Below are positions 7,121-16,542 of a DNA stretch of 29,520 nucleotides, piece after piece. The translations under genes and the position numbers were made by a program. The notes beneath the pieces were generated by a model, which was not told the origin of the DNA, did no database searches, and saw only the letters and a program-made list of their open reading frames with translations. The number at the start of each line of letters is the position of its first letter. Position 1 is the first letter of the stretch. The stretch is from Betaproteobacteria bacterium (GTDB lineage Bacteria; Pseudomonadota; Gammaproteobacteria; Burkholderiales; Burkholderiaceae_C): assembly GCA_009923345.1 (NCBI GenBank), contig RFTR01000004.1, positions 1 through 29,520 on the forward strand, read 5' to 3'.

Positions 7121-8121
7121 TATTTTTTCGCTTTGGCTGCAGGCTTGGCAGATTGGTTGAAGGTGGAAATGATGGCCTCACCATCAGCACCCGCGCGTTT
7201 TTGCCAGTCGGCCAACATGATGGCACCGACTTGTTTCATGTCTGCCATCAGCTTGGGCGATGGGGTGACGATTTGCATGCCTTTTTCAGTCAAAGCTTTT
7301 TTGTAGAAACCGTCTTTTTCTGCGCTGACTTTCCAGCCGCGTGTCTCCGCTTCTGCAGCAGTCTTTACCAAAGCAGCTTGGGTGGCGGGATCTAGCGCAT
7401 CAAAAGCTTTTTTATTCACGATGACTGCGTTCTTAGGTAACCAAGCTTGGGTATCGTAGAAATACTTTAAGCTTTCATAGGTTTTGGTGTCGAAGCCAGT
7501 AGCGCCAGAGCTCATGTAGCTTTCAATAACCCCCGTGGCCAAGGCTTGGGAAAGTTCTGCAGCTTGGATAGTTACAGGTTGTGCGCCTATGAGTTCTGCA
7601 ATTTTGGCAGTGGCAGGACTGTAGGCGCGCCATTTGATCCCGCGCAAGTCTGCAACTGAATTAATTTCTTTTTTGGTGTAAATGCCTTGAGAAGGCCAAG
7701 CCACAGCAAATAACAGCTTCATGCCTTGAGCGGCCAAGAGTTTTTCCAATACAGGTTTTTGCGCGTCATATAAGCGCTTGGAGTCCGCATAACTGGTAGC
7801 CAAGAAGGGAACGCCATCTGCACCATAAATAGCATTCTCGTTTTCGAAATTCACCAACAACACTTCACCAATTTGCGCTTGACCGCCTTGCACAGCACGT
7901 TTGATCTCGTTAGCCTTGAAAAGTGACGCATTGGCGTGTACGGTAATTTTGAGTTTGCCAGCGGTGGCAGCATCGACATCTTTGGCAAACTGGACCAAGT
8001 TTTCTGAATGGAAATTAGTTGCTGCGTATGCCGCGGGCAGGTCCCATTTGGTTTGGGCAAAAACGCTGCTGGCAAAAAGCGAGAGCGCGATGGCAGATAA
8101 GGAAAAATAACGACGTTGCAT
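7120..8121 (-). CDS. dctP: TRAP transporter substrate-binding protein (DctP family)
   Basis: 333 residues. A signal peptide (MQRRYFSLSAIALSLFASSVFA, then Q) directs it to the periplasm. The mature part has the DctP fold pattern: EIKRAVQGGQAQIGEV early, VADLRGIKWRAYSP with the conserved ligand arginine near residue 176, and QALATGVIESYMSSG after it. The ligand cannot be told from sequence; family members bind carboxylates of many kinds. The C-terminus is lysine/alanine rich (SAKPAAKAKK). A good AGGAG site lies 5-6 bases upstream of the ATG. It heads a dctP-dctQ-dctM operon and is divergent from the lipoprotein gene. Confidence 0.92.
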   Translation of the reverse strand: MQRRYFSLSAIALSLFASSVFAQTKWDLPAAYAATNFHSENLVQFAKDVDAATAGKLKITVHANASLFKANEIKRAVQGGQAQIGEVLLVNFENENAIYGADGVPFLATSYADSKRLYDAQKPVLEKLLAAQGMKLLFAVAWPSQGIYTKKEINSVADLRGIKWRAYSPATAKIAELIGAQPVTIQAAELSQALATGVIESYMSSGATGFDTKTYESLKYFYDTQAWLPKNAVIVNKKAFDALDPATQAALVKTAAEAETRGWKVSAEKDGFYKKALTEKGMQIVTPSPKLMADMKQVGAIMLADWQKRAGADGEAIISTFNQSAKPAAKAKK

Positions 8122-8191
8122 AAGAACTCCTGAACAGGTAAGACCAAAAACCGTGGCTTTTTACACGCCAAAAGGTGAACTATAGCCAGTA

Positions 8192-8219
8192 TTTGGGGCG
8201 CTTCTGAAATTCATACAAT
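8192..8219 (+). promoter_or_regulatory. Weak promoter-like hexamers upstream of the lipoprotein gene
   Basis: TTTGGG (8192-8197) and TACAAT (8214-8219) are separated by 16 bases in the 163-base divergent gap, about 65 bases before the lipoprotein start. Only the -10-like hexamer is good. This is the best candidate seen for the plus-strand operon. Confidence 0.25.
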
Positions 8220-8284
8220 GGCTGTGCAAACAACTGCTTGATCCCAGCATCTCCCGACCCGGCCCCCTTGAAACGGAACCTCCC

Positions 8285-8665
8285 ATGTTTAAACCCAGTT
8301 ACTTCCTTTGCGCACTTTTGTTGCTAGCAGGTTGCGCCACTTCCGCTAATTACCAAAAGACCCTGAATGCCTGGGTTGGTGAGGATGAATCTGCCCTGGT
8401 CGCCAAATGGGGTAAACCCAATAAAACGTATGAAGTCGATGGCTTCACGTATTTGGTCTACACCACCTCCGGCGAGGTGTCTTCTCCTGGTATCAATACG
8501 GATGCTCAAAACACTGTGGCGGGCACCTCTATCTTTGGGGGTGCCAATGGCTGGATTCCATCGCTGACCTTTTGGAGCAATTGCCAAACCACCTTTGAAA
8601 TTCAAAAAGGCAAAGTGGTGACGTTTGAGTTCAAAGGCGCGGATTGCCGATCCAGTGCTAAATAA
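8285..8665 (+). CDS. Small predicted lipoprotein, unknown function
   Basis: 126 residues. The first 17 form a lipoprotein signal with lipobox LAGC (Cys17), so it should be lipid-anchored, probably in the outer membrane. The segment LNAWVGEDESALVAKWGKPNKTYEVDG resembles the short N-terminal module of many proteobacterial lipoproteins of the SmpA/OmlA type (acidic stretch, then W-G-x-P). The tail has a Cys-containing CQTTFEIQKGKVVTFEFKGADC pattern, two cysteines that could form a disulfide. It lies 13 bases before the oxoprolinase gene, but the functions need not be linked. Confidence 0.8.
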   Translation: MFKPSYFLCALLLLAGCATSANYQKTLNAWVGEDESALVAKWGKPNKTYEVDGFTYLVYTTSGEVSSPGINTDAQNTVAGTSIFGGANGWIPSLTFWSNCQTTFEIQKGKVVTFEFKGADCRSSAK

Positions 8666-8678
8666 ACATTGAAAATTT

Positions 8679-11600
8679 ATGAGTGCAGGGGTAAGAGACA
8701 AAAAATGGCAATTCTGGATAGATAGAGGCGGCACCTTCACCGACATCGTGGCCAAGCAACCCGATGGCCAGTTAGTTACCCATAAATTACTCAGCGACAA
8801 CCCGGAGCATTACCGCGATGCCGCTGTTGCGGGCATTCGACATTTATTGGGCCTCGCCGCAAACGCGTCCATCACTTCAGCACTAGTGGAATGCGTCAAG
8901 ATGGGCACTACCGTGGCGACCAATGCCTTGTTGGAACGCAAAGGCGAACCAACGCTGTTAGTGACTACCCAAGGCTTTCGCGACGCCCTGCGTATCGCCT
9001 ACCAAAACCGCCCGCGCTTATTTGATCGGCGCATTGTGTTGCCCGAGTTGTTGTATGCGCGGGTGATTGAAGCCAATGAGCGCATGGGCGCGCATGGCGA
9101 ATTAGTGCAAGCCTTGAACGCAGATAGTTTGCGCAAACAATTACAAAGTGCTTTCGATGCAGGCTTGCGAAGCGTGGCCATCGTCTTTATGCATGGGTAC
9201 CGTTACTCAAGCCATGAAGTGCAAGCAAAGGAACTTGCCGAGCAAATCGGATTCACGCAAATCAGCACCTCGCACGGTACCAGCCCCTTGATGAAGTTTG
9301 TCAGCCGTGGCGACACAACCGTAGTCGACGCATATCTGTCACCCATCTTGCGACGCTATGTGGATTTGGTTGCTGCCGATATGCCTGGCGTGCCCCTGTA
9401 TTTCATGCAGTCGTCTGGCGGATTGACGGATGCCCATGCATTTAAAGGCAAAGACGCGATTTTGTCGGGCCCTGCTGGTGGCATCGTAGGTATGGCACGC
9501 ACGGCGCAATTGGCTTTCGCTAATATGGCGAACGATGAACCCGTGCAAGTGATTGGTTTTGACATGGGCGGCACCTCTACCGATGTCTCACATTTCGCTG
9601 GCACATTTGAGCGCGAGTTTGAAACGCAAGTGGCCGGTGTGCGCATGCGCGCGCCGATGATGAGTATTCACACCGTGGCTGCAGGCGGCGGATCCATTCT
9701 GCGGTTTGACGGTGCCCGCATGCGTGTGGGTCCACAAAGCGCTGGAGCCAACCCAGGGCCAGCAAGTTATAGGCGTGGTGGCCCCTTAGCCGTGACAGAC
9801 GCGAATGTCTTGCTGGGGAAAATTCAACCCCATTACTTTCCACATGTATTTGGCCCGCAAGCTAACGAGCCGCTTAACAGAGAGGTGGTGCAGCAACAGT
9901 TCAATGCATTAGCCAAAGACATGCAGCGATCTGCTGAAGCTATAGCCGAAGGTTTTGTGCACATTGCGGTGCAGCAAATGGCCAATGCCATCAAGAAAAT
10001 TTCAGTGGCCCGTGGTTATGACGTGACGCGTTACACCTTGCAATGTTTTGGCGGTGCTGGTGGGCAACACGCGTGTTTGGTAGCAGATGCCTTGGGCATG
10101 ACGCGCGTCTTGGTACATCCAATGGCCGGTGTGTTGTCTGCTTATGGCATGGGCTTGGCCGATCAAAACGTGATGCGTGAACAAGCGGTTGAACAATTGC
10201 TTGACGCCGAAGTTTTGCCGCGCTTACAGCAAACGATAGGTGCATTGACAAAATCTGCGCAAGCAGAGTTCAACCAGCAAGCCATCATGGCTTCCGATCT
10301 GGAAGTGCACCAACGGGTGCATGTACGCTATCAAGGCAGCGACGCTGCGTTGGTAGTCCCTTTTGGAAGTCTGCAAGAGATTCAACAAGCTTTCGAAAAA
10401 GCCTACCAACAACGCTTTGCATTTTTAATGGCAAACAAGCCCTTGATGGTGGAGGCTGTTTCTGTCGAGGTTTTGCTCAAGGGTGAAACATTAGCAGAGC
10501 AAGTGCACGCCTTGCATCCTTTGCGAGATGTGCCGCAGCGCGATACGGTGAAGGTCTACGCCAATGGTGAGTGGCGTGATGCTGCCTTGGTCGTGCGAGA
10601 AGATTTGCGACCAGGCGATGTATTGCAAGGCCCGGCCATCATTGCTGAAAAAAATGCCACAACGGTGATTGAGCCTGGTTGGCAGGCGCGGGTGTCTGCG
10701 CTAGACCATTTGGTGCTCGAGCGCTACCTCGACAAAGAAACGCAATTTGCTGCAGGCACCCAAGCAGACCCTGTGTTGCTTGAAGTGTTCAACAACCTAT
10801 TCATGAATATTGCAGAGCAAATGGGTTTGCAACTGCAAAACACGGCGCACTCGGTCAACATCAAAGAGCGGCTTGATTTTTCTTGCGCACTGTTTGATGC
10901 GCAAGGCAATTTGATTGCCAATGCACCCCATATGCCTGTGCATTTGGGTTCTATGGGCGAGAGCATCAAAACGGTGATTCGCGAAAACGCCAAGACTATG
11001 CAAGAGGGCAATGTTTTTGTGTTGAATGATCCGTACCATGGTGGCACGCATTTGCCAGACATTACAGTTATCACTCCTGTGTACTTAGACGGTTCCAAGA
11101 CGCCAGACTTTTATGTAGGCTCTCGTGGCCACCATGCCGATATCGGTGGTGTCACGCCCGGATCAATGCCACCGTTTTCTACGCGGATTGAAGAAGAGGG
11201 CGTGCAGATCAACAATGTTTTGTTGGTGGAGCGTGGTGTATTGCGTGAGGCAGAGATGGTGGCATTGCTTCAAAGTGGCCAATACCCCAGCCGCAACCCT
11301 GCACAAAATATGGCCGACTTGAAAGCCCAAATTGCCGCCAATGAAAAAGGTGTGCAAGAGTTACGCAAGATGGTGATGCAGTTTGGTTTACCTGTTGTCA
11401 AAGCTTATATGGGCCATGTGCAAGACAACGCAGAGGAGTCTGTGCGCCGCGTCATCACCCATTTGAAAGATGGATCGTTCACCTTGTCTTTAGACAATGG
11501 CGCGCAAATTCAAGTCGCCATTAGTGTCAACGCGAAAGAACGTACTGCCGAGATTGACTTCACGGGTACCTCAGCGCAACAAACCAATAACTTCAATGCA

Positions 11601-12293
11601 CCAACTGCAGTATGTATGGCTGCAGTGTTGTATGTGTTCCGTTCCTTGGTGGATGACGATATACCGCTCAACGCAGGCTGCTTGAAGCCTTTGAAGGTGA
11701 TCATTCCAGAAGGGTCCATGCTCAATCCTTTGCCACCAGCATCGGTGGTGGCGGGGAATGTTGAAACGTCGAGCTGCATTACCAACGCTTTGTATGGCGC
11801 GCTAGGTGTCATGGCCAGTAGCCAACCCACGATGAACAACCTGACCTTTGGCAATGCGCAGTACCAGTATTACGAAACTATTTCTGGCGGTAGCGGGGCA
11901 GGCGATGGCTTTGACGGAACCAGCGTGGTGCAAACGCATATGACTAACTCGCGTTTGACTGACCCAGAGGTTTTGGAGTTTCGCTTTCCAGTGCGCTTAC
12001 AAAGCTACGCGATACGCGAGGGCTCTGGAGGTGCAGGGCGTTGGCAAGGGGGCAATGGAGGTATCCGTCGCATTGAATTTCTAGAACCTATGACGGCCAG
12101 TATCTTGTCCAATGCGCGTGTGCATGCTGCGTTTGGTATGGCAGGTGGTAGCGCAGGGGCTGTTGGTATTAACCGAGTCGTGCGACAAGACGGAACGCAA
12201 CAGGATGTGCCGCATATTGCCCAAGTGGACATGCAAGCAGGCGATGTGTTTGAAATTCATACACCCGGTGGTGGCGGCTTTGGTAAAAGTTAA
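8679..12293 (+). CDS. 5-oxoprolinase / hydantoinase family enzyme (HyuA-HyuB fusion)
   Basis: 1204 residues, the length of single-chain ATP-dependent 5-oxoprolinases. The N-terminal half is HyuA-like: WIDRGGTFTDIV at residues 13-24 and GFDMGGTSTDVSHF near residue 294 are the two phosphate-binding loops of the actin-like ATPase fold, with LSGPAGGIVGM between them. The C-terminal half from about residue 690 is HyuB-like: VLNDPYHGGTHLPDITVI, SRGHHADIGGV and a glycine-rich end (EGSGGAGRWQGGNGG). The family hydrolyses 5-oxoproline to glutamate, or opens hydantoins and related cyclic amides using ATP. 5-Oxoproline is the most economical guess, but a lactam from a ring-degradation route is possible. 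No clear ribosome site precedes the ATG. Confidence 0.9.
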   Translation: MSAGVRDKKWQFWIDRGGTFTDIVAKQPDGQLVTHKLLSDNPEHYRDAAVAGIRHLLGLAANASITSALVECVKMGTTVATNALLERKGEPTLLVTTQGFRDALRIAYQNRPRLFDRRIVLPELLYARVIEANERMGAHGELVQALNADSLRKQLQSAFDAGLRSVAIVFMHGYRYSSHEVQAKELAEQIGFTQISTSHGTSPLMKFVSRGDTTVVDAYLSPILRRYVDLVAADMPGVPLYFMQSSGGLTDAHAFKGKDAILSGPAGGIVGMARTAQLAFANMANDEPVQVIGFDMGGTSTDVSHFAGTFEREFETQVAGVRMRAPMMSIHTVAAGGGSILRFDGARMRVGPQSAGANPGPASYRRGGPLAVTDANVLLGKIQPHYFPHVFGPQANEPLNREVVQQQFNALAKDMQRSAEAIAEGFVHIAVQQMANAIKKISVARGYDVTRYTLQCFGGAGGQHACLVADALGMTRVLVHPMAGVLSAYGMGLADQNVMREQAVEQLLDAEVLPRLQQTIGALTKSAQAEFNQQAIMASDLEVHQRVHVRYQGSDAALVVPFGSLQEIQQAFEKAYQQRFAFLMANKPLMVEAVSVEVLLKGETLAEQVHALHPLRDVPQRDTVKVYANGEWRDAALVVREDLRPGDVLQGPAIIAEKNATTVIEPGWQARVSALDHLVLERYLDKETQFAAGTQADPVLLEVFNNLFMNIAEQMGLQLQNTAHSVNIKERLDFSCALFDAQGNLIANAPHMPVHLGSMGESIKTVIRENAKTMQEGNVFVLNDPYHGGTHLPDITVITPVYLDGSKTPDFYVGSRGHHADIGGVTPGSMPPFSTRIEEEGVQINNVLLVERGVLREAEMVALLQSGQYPSRNPAQNMADLKAQIAANEKGVQELRKMVMQFGLPVVKAYMGHVQDNAEESVRRVITHLKDGSFTLSLDNGAQIQVAISVNAKERTAEIDFTGTSAQQTNNFNAPTAVCMAAVLYVFRSLVDDDIPLNAGCLKPLKVIIPEGSMLNPLPPASVVAGNVETSSCITNALYGALGVMASSQPTMNNLTFGNAQYQYYETISGGSGAGDGFDGTSVVQTHMTNSRLTDPEVLEFRFPVRLQSYAIREGSGGAGRWQGGNGGIRRIEFLEPMTASILSNARVHAAFGMAGGSAGAVGINRVVRQDGTQQDVPHIAQVDMQAGDVFEIHTPGGGGFGKS

Positions 12294-12316
12294 CTTTTAA
12301 AAGAGTTGGATAAATT

Positions 12317-13117
12317 ATGAATGTTCGTTTAGTCATCATTGGCTATGGTGCCATCGCAGCTGAATTAATAGAACGCTTGCGTGGCAAATACGGTACGGAT
12401 TGCACTATGGCTGTCTTGCTAAAGGTGCAATCTCCTTCTCGTGCAAAACTACCAGTGGGGTTAACTTGCTTGTCAAGCGCGCAAGAGGTATTGCAGTTTC
12501 GCCCCGATTTGGTGGTGGAGGCTGCTGGTCATCAAGCCGTTCGTGATTTTGCGCCAGTATGTCTGGCCGCTGGCGTGTCATTTGTAGCAGTTTCAGTGGG
12601 CGTGATGGCAGATGAAATCTTTTACCAACAACTCTGTCAAGCCGCAGTCCAGGGGCGCGCGAAGTTGATTTTCCCTAGCGGTGCGATTGGCGGACTTGAT
12701 TACATTCGTGCCGTGCGAGATTTGCCTCAGACACAGGTTGTCTATGAATCTCGCAAACCCCCATCTGCATGGACTGACGAGCTGCAAGGTTTAAGCAAGA
12801 CGCAGCATAACGGTGATGAGGTGGTGTTGTTTGACGGAAAGGCTCGAGAGGCTGCATTGCGATATCCTCAAAACTTGAATGTGGCAGCAAGCTTGGCGAT
12901 AGCGGGTATTGGGTTTGAAGCGACACAAGTCCGCATCGTGGTCGATCCTGATGCAACGGGTAATACGCACTGTGTGCATGCAATCGGACCGTTTGGCGAC
13001 ATGCAATTAAAAATTGTGAACAAACCAGCTCCTAAGAATCCTAAAACGTCGTGGGTGGTCGGTTTAAGTTTGATGGCAACGGTAGAGCGCTACTTTGCCC
13101 CTGTGGTCTTTGGCTGA
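12317..13117 (+). CDS. nadX: L-aspartate dehydrogenase (NadX family)
   Basis: 266 residues, the usual length. An N-terminal Rossmann fold (IIGYGAIAAEL, glycines 9 and 11) binds NAD(P). The catalytic half has SGAIGGLDYIRAVRD (121-135), ESRKPPSAW (144-152), LFDGKAREAA (171-180), YPQNLNVAASLAIAG and GNTHCVHAIGPFG, with His218 as the probable catalytic histidine. NPKTSWVVGLSLMATV closes it. The enzyme oxidises aspartate to iminosuccinate, a precursor of quinolinate in NAD synthesis, or runs in the aminating direction. It follows the oxoprolinase gene by 23 bases in the same direction, so they are probably co-transcribed. It converges with livF, and no clear terminator was found between them. Confidence 0.9.
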   Translation: MNVRLVIIGYGAIAAELIERLRGKYGTDCTMAVLLKVQSPSRAKLPVGLTCLSSAQEVLQFRPDLVVEAAGHQAVRDFAPVCLAAGVSFVAVSVGVMADEIFYQQLCQAAVQGRAKLIFPSGAIGGLDYIRAVRDLPQTQVVYESRKPPSAWTDELQGLSKTQHNGDEVVLFDGKAREAALRYPQNLNVAASLAIAGIGFEATQVRIVVDPDATGNTHCVHAIGPFGDMQLKIVNKPAPKNPKTSWVVGLSLMATVERYFAPVVFG

Positions 13118-13185
13118 ATCAGGGCTACAAACTAAACTGCCAAGCTTTGTTTATTGGGGGGTCTTTATTGCGGCAGTCCTGCCAA

Positions 13186-13902
13186 TCAGACACCGAGGCT
13201 TTCCTTGAGATCGTGGCGTGCGTCCATCAGGCTCGCAGAAGTGCCATGCCAAATGGTTTGTCCCTTTTCTAATATGAAGTGGTTGTCAGCTAAGCGAATC
13301 AAAGGCACTAGGTTTTTGTCGATCACGAGCACTGACAATCCTGACTGCTTGAGGGTTTGCAAACAGTGCCATATCTCTGCGCGCACCAAGGGGGCCAGGC
13401 CCTCCGTGGCTTCATCCAAAATTAACAAACGCGGGTTAGTCATCAATGCACGACCTATCGCTAGCATTTGTTGCTCACCTCCCGACAAGTTGGCTCCGAG
13501 GTTGCCGGCACGCTCTTTGAGACGAGGAAACAACTGATAAATGCGATCCAATGTCCAAGGCTCGCGCTGGTTCAAACGGTTGTGCGCAGTGGCTACCAAG
13601 TTTTCATAGACGGTGAGGTTAGCAAACACTTGGCGTTGCTCTGGTACCAAGCCAATACCTAAGCGAGCAATTTGGTGTGAAGGTAGGTGCGTAATGTCTT
13701 GTCCCGCAAACACAATGCGACCTCGACGCGGGGGCATGATCCCCATAGTCGAGCGCACGGTAGTGGTTTTTCCCATACCGTTGCGCCCTAGTAAGGTAAC
13801 AAACTCGCCCTCTGCCACGGTAAGGCTGGCACCAAACAAAGCTTGTGCGTCGCCATAGCAAGTTTCAAGGTCGTGGACCTGCAACAAAGGCGTTGCGCTC
13901 AT
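13186..13902 (-). CDS. livF: Branched-chain-type ABC transporter ATPase LivF
   Basis: 238 residues. Walker A is GRNGMGKTT, the signature LSGGEQQMLAIGRAL, Walker B LLILDEATEGLAP. GLVPEQRQVFANLTVYENL is characteristic of LivF. It powers uptake together with LivG through the LivH/LivM channel. The start overlaps the livG stop as ATGA. It is the last gene of the nine-gene operon beginning with the Mo-hydroxylase large subunit. Confidence 0.93.
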   Translation of the reverse strand: MSATPLLQVHDLETCYGDAQALFGASLTVAEGEFVTLLGRNGMGKTTTVRSTMGIMPPRRGRIVFAGQDITHLPSHQIARLGIGLVPEQRQVFANLTVYENLVATAHNRLNQREPWTLDRIYQLFPRLKERAGNLGANLSGGEQQMLAIGRALMTNPRLLILDEATEGLAPLVRAEIWHCLQTLKQSGLSVLVIDKNLVPLIRLADNHFILEKGQTIWHGTSASLMDARHDLKESLGV

Positions 13903-14666
13903 TCGGGTAGCTCCTCGTCACCCAAATAGGCGGAGCGAACGTCTGGGTTTTGTCGAATATTTTCGGGTTTGCCGCTGGCAATGATCGCGCCGTTGACTAA
14001 CACCGAGATGGTGTCAGCTAATGCGAATACGGCTTGCATATCGTGCTCTACCAAAAGGAGCGTGTACTGGCCTTTGAGACCTGCGAGCAAGTCGACTACC
14101 TTCATAGATTCTTGGTGACTCATGCCCGCCATGGGTTCGTCTAACAGTAACACTTTGGGTTGACTCACCAACACCATGGCCAGTTCTAATTGACGACGTT
14201 CGCCGTGTGCCAGTTCGGACACGCGTTGGCTGATGCGGTGACTCAATCCCGCTTTGGCTATTGCGTGTTCCGCTGCGTCGACCAAATGCGTGCGTTTTAG
14301 CAGTGCACGCCAAGCGCCAAAGCTTTGGCCCCCATGTGCTTGTTTGGCCAAGGCCACGCTCTCGATCACTGTAAATTCAGGAAAGGCAGAAGAAATTTGG
14401 TAGGAGCGCGCCAAACCGCGTAATGCACGATCAGCGGCGGGCAGCGCAGTGACGCACTCACCTTGCAAAAAAACATCGCCACTGTCAGGCTGTAGTTCGC
14501 CACCCAGTTGACCAATAAGAGTGGTTTTACCGGCACCGTTGGGGCCAATGATGGCATGTAACTCGCCATGGACCAGACTCAAGCTCACATTGTCGGTGGC
14601 CAGCAATCCTCCGTAGCGTTTGACCAAGGATTGCGTTTGAAGAGGTGCTTTGCTGGGCGCTGTCAT
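13899..14666 (-). CDS. livG: Branched-chain-type ABC transporter ATPase LivG
   Basis: 255 residues from the ATG at 14666 (MTAPSKAPLQTQSL), which overlaps the livM stop as ATGA. A start at 14702 would read 12 residues back into livM and is less likely. Walker A is GPNGAGKTT, the signature region is reduced to LAHGERRQLELAMVL as usual for LivG, and Walker B is VLLLDEPMAGM. The middle loop (ARSYQISSAFPEFTVIESVALA) is typical of the family. It pairs with LivF. Confidence 0.93.
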   Translation of the reverse strand: MTAPSKAPLQTQSLVKRYGGLLATDNVSLSLVHGELHAIIGPNGAGKTTLIGQLGGELQPDSGDVFLQGECVTALPAADRALRGLARSYQISSAFPEFTVIESVALAKQAHGGQSFGAWRALLKRTHLVDAAEHAIAKAGLSHRISQRVSELAHGERRQLELAMVLVSQPKVLLLDEPMAGMSHQESMKVVDLLAGLKGQYTLLLVEHDMQAVFALADTISVLVNGAIIASGKPENIRQNPDVRSAYLGDEELPE

Positions 14667-15625
14667 GGCTTTACCTTCGCTTGGGCATGGCGCGCATCCC
14701 AATCCAGTGCCAAGCCGAACAAGCCGCGCCGCGCGAGCAACACCACCAACACAATCAGCGGTCCTAAGATGATGGGCCAGTGCTCAGTCATGCCCTTAAG
14801 CAGTTCTTCACAGCCTAACAATGTCAACGCGCCCACCAACGGGCCCAGTACGGTGCCCATGCCACCCAGCACCACCATCACAATGAGCTCTCCGGATACT
14901 GTCCAAGCCAGATAAGCGGGTGAGGCGTATCCGGTAAGGTTGGCGTACAAAAAACCTGCCACTCCCGCGATCACGCAAGACAATACATAAGCACTGAGTT
15001 TGTAGCGCAGTGTGTGAAAACCCAAGGCGCTCATGCGCCTTTCATTCATGCGGCAAGCTTGTAACACCATACCAAAAGGCGCGCGCACCATGTGTTGTGT
15101 CCAGACAACCACCGCCAACACGCTAGCAAAGGAGGAGTAGTAGAGGGTGAGGGGTGCGCTCATGTCCAAGCCAACTAAGTTACTCCGCAAAGAGATCGAT
15201 AACCCGTCGTCCCCACCGTACTGTTTAAGGCTGACGAATAAGTAATAAAACATTTGGGCAAACGCCAATGTAATCATGATGAAGCCAATGCCACTTGTTC
15301 GTAGACAGACCCACCCCGTTGCTAGCCCCACCACAGCACACAACATAACTGTCATTAGTAATTGCATCGCACCGTTGTCTATCCCGTGGCTTGCCGAAAT
15401 GCCCACGCTGTAAGCCCCCAAACCTAGATATAAAGCGTGTCCAAAACTCACCATTCCGCCGAAGCCGAGCACAATGTTCAAGCTGAGTGCTGCCAAGGCC
15501 AGAATCAAGGCGCGGGTTGAAAATGTCAGCAAAAAAGGTTCTTCTAACCAGCGCGCGTACAAAGGCAGTATGGCCAATACAAGCAAAAGTCCTGCAGTGA
15601 TAACTAACGTCAGGCGAGCTTTCAT
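14663..15625 (-). CDS. livM: Branched-chain-type ABC transporter permease LivM
   Basis: 320 residues with eight to ten hydrophobic segments. LSLNIVLGFGGMVSFGHALYLGLGAY and RTSGIGFIMITLAFAQMFYYL are classic LivM sequences, and LVMVVLGGMGTVLGPLVGA (read here as LIVMVVLGGMGTVLGPLVG) is the ATPase-contact loop. It forms the inner-membrane channel with LivH. ATGA overlaps tie it to livH upstream and livG downstream. Confidence 0.93.
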   Translation of the reverse strand: MKARLTLVITAGLLLVLAILPLYARWLEEPFLLTFSTRALILALAALSLNIVLGFGGMVSFGHALYLGLGAYSVGISASHGIDNGAMQLLMTVMLCAVVGLATGWVCLRTSGIGFIMITLAFAQMFYYLFVSLKQYGGDDGLSISLRSNLVGLDMSAPLTLYYSSFASVLAVVVWTQHMVRAPFGMVLQACRMNERRMSALGFHTLRYKLSAYVLSCVIAGVAGFLYANLTGYASPAYLAWTVSGELIVMVVLGGMGTVLGPLVGALTLLGCEELLKGMTEHWPIILGPLIVLVVLLARRGLFGLALDWDARHAQAKVKP

Positions 15626-16542
15626 TTATTCTTCACGGGAAACAAGCCCTGCGGCCGCAGGGCCAACACGGTGGCCATGAATATGCAAGTCAGCATGGAC
15701 GCAATAGCTGGGCCTGCGGCTTGGGCGGTGCTGCGATCAATGAATTCACGTAGCAGCATGGGCAAAAATGCACGGCCAGCTGTATCAATTAATCCCACCA
15801 TCAAAGCCGCATAAAAAGCGCCTTGTACCGAGCCAATGCCTCCAATGACGATAACGATCATCACCAAAATCAAAATAGGTTCACCCATGCCCGGTTGTAC
15901 CGATAAGATGGGACTGCTCATCAAGCCGGCTAACCCAGCCAGCGCGCCGCCTAGAGAAAAAACCAAGGCGTTTAGCAAGCGAATATTCACTCCCAAAGCG
16001 GCCACCATGGTGGGATTAAGCGAGCCAGCCCGAATCAACATGCCCACCCGGGTCTTTGCAATCAACAGGTAACACCCCAGTGCTGCAATCAAGCCAGCAC
16101 TGATGATGGCAAAGCGATACATCGGATACATCACGCCCAATATATTGAGTGTTCCCGATAAAGCGGGGGGCACGTTCATGTAAAAGGGCGATGCGCCCCA
16201 TACCCAACGTGCCAGTTCATTAAAAAACAAAATCAGGCCGAAGGTGGCCAGAACTTGGTCGAGGTGATCACGCGCATACAAACGCCGAGCCACCACCCAT
16301 TCCACCAATGCTGCTAACAAGCCACCACCGCCCACGGCTGCTAAGCCTGCTGCAACAAACGAGTCGGTCGCCGCATAAACAGTCGCAGCAAAGTAGGCGC
16401 CCATCATGTAGAGGCAGCCGTGTGCCAAGTTAACAAAACTCATGATGCCAAACACGAGCGTCAAGCCCGCTGACAACATGAAAAGTAGTACCCCGAGTTG
16501 CAGTCCGTTGAGGAGTTGAATAAAAAATAGCGATGACGTCAT
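15622..16542 (-). CDS. livH: Branched-chain-type ABC transporter permease LivH
   Basis: 306 residues with about eight hydrophobic segments. It begins with QLLNGLQLGVLLFMLSAGLT and GIMSFVNLAHGCLYMMGAY, the usual LivH opening, and ends with the contact loop ILVMIVIVIGGIGSVQGAF. It lies 49 bases after livK. A hairpin immediately before its ATG may lower its translation relative to the binding protein. Confidence 0.93.
   Translation of the reverse strand: MTSSLFFIQLLNGLQLGVLLFMLSAGLTLVFGIMSFVNLAHGCLYMMGAYFAATVYAATDSFVAAGLAAVGGGGLLAALVEWVVARRLYARDHLDQVLATFGLILFFNELARWVWGASPFYMNVPPALSGTLNILGVMYPMYRFAIISAGLIAALGCYLLIAKTRVGMLIRAGSLNPTMVAALGVNIRLLNALVFSLGGALAGLAGLMSSPILSVQPGMGEPILILVMIVIVIGGIGSVQGAFYAALMVGLIDTAGRAFLPMLLREFIDRSTAQAAGPAIASMLTCIFMATVLALRPQGLFPVKNK

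Noticed and set aside
12285..12298. Perfect palindrome AAAAGTTAACTTTT at the oxoprolinase stop codon
   Set aside because: It has no loop and is AT-only apart from a central base pair; likely incidental, with the next gene continuing in the same direction.
13172..13183. GGCAG-TC-CTGCC hairpin between nadX and livF as a bidirectional terminator
   Set aside because: The loop would be two bases, there is no T-run on either side, and it partly overlaps the end of livF.
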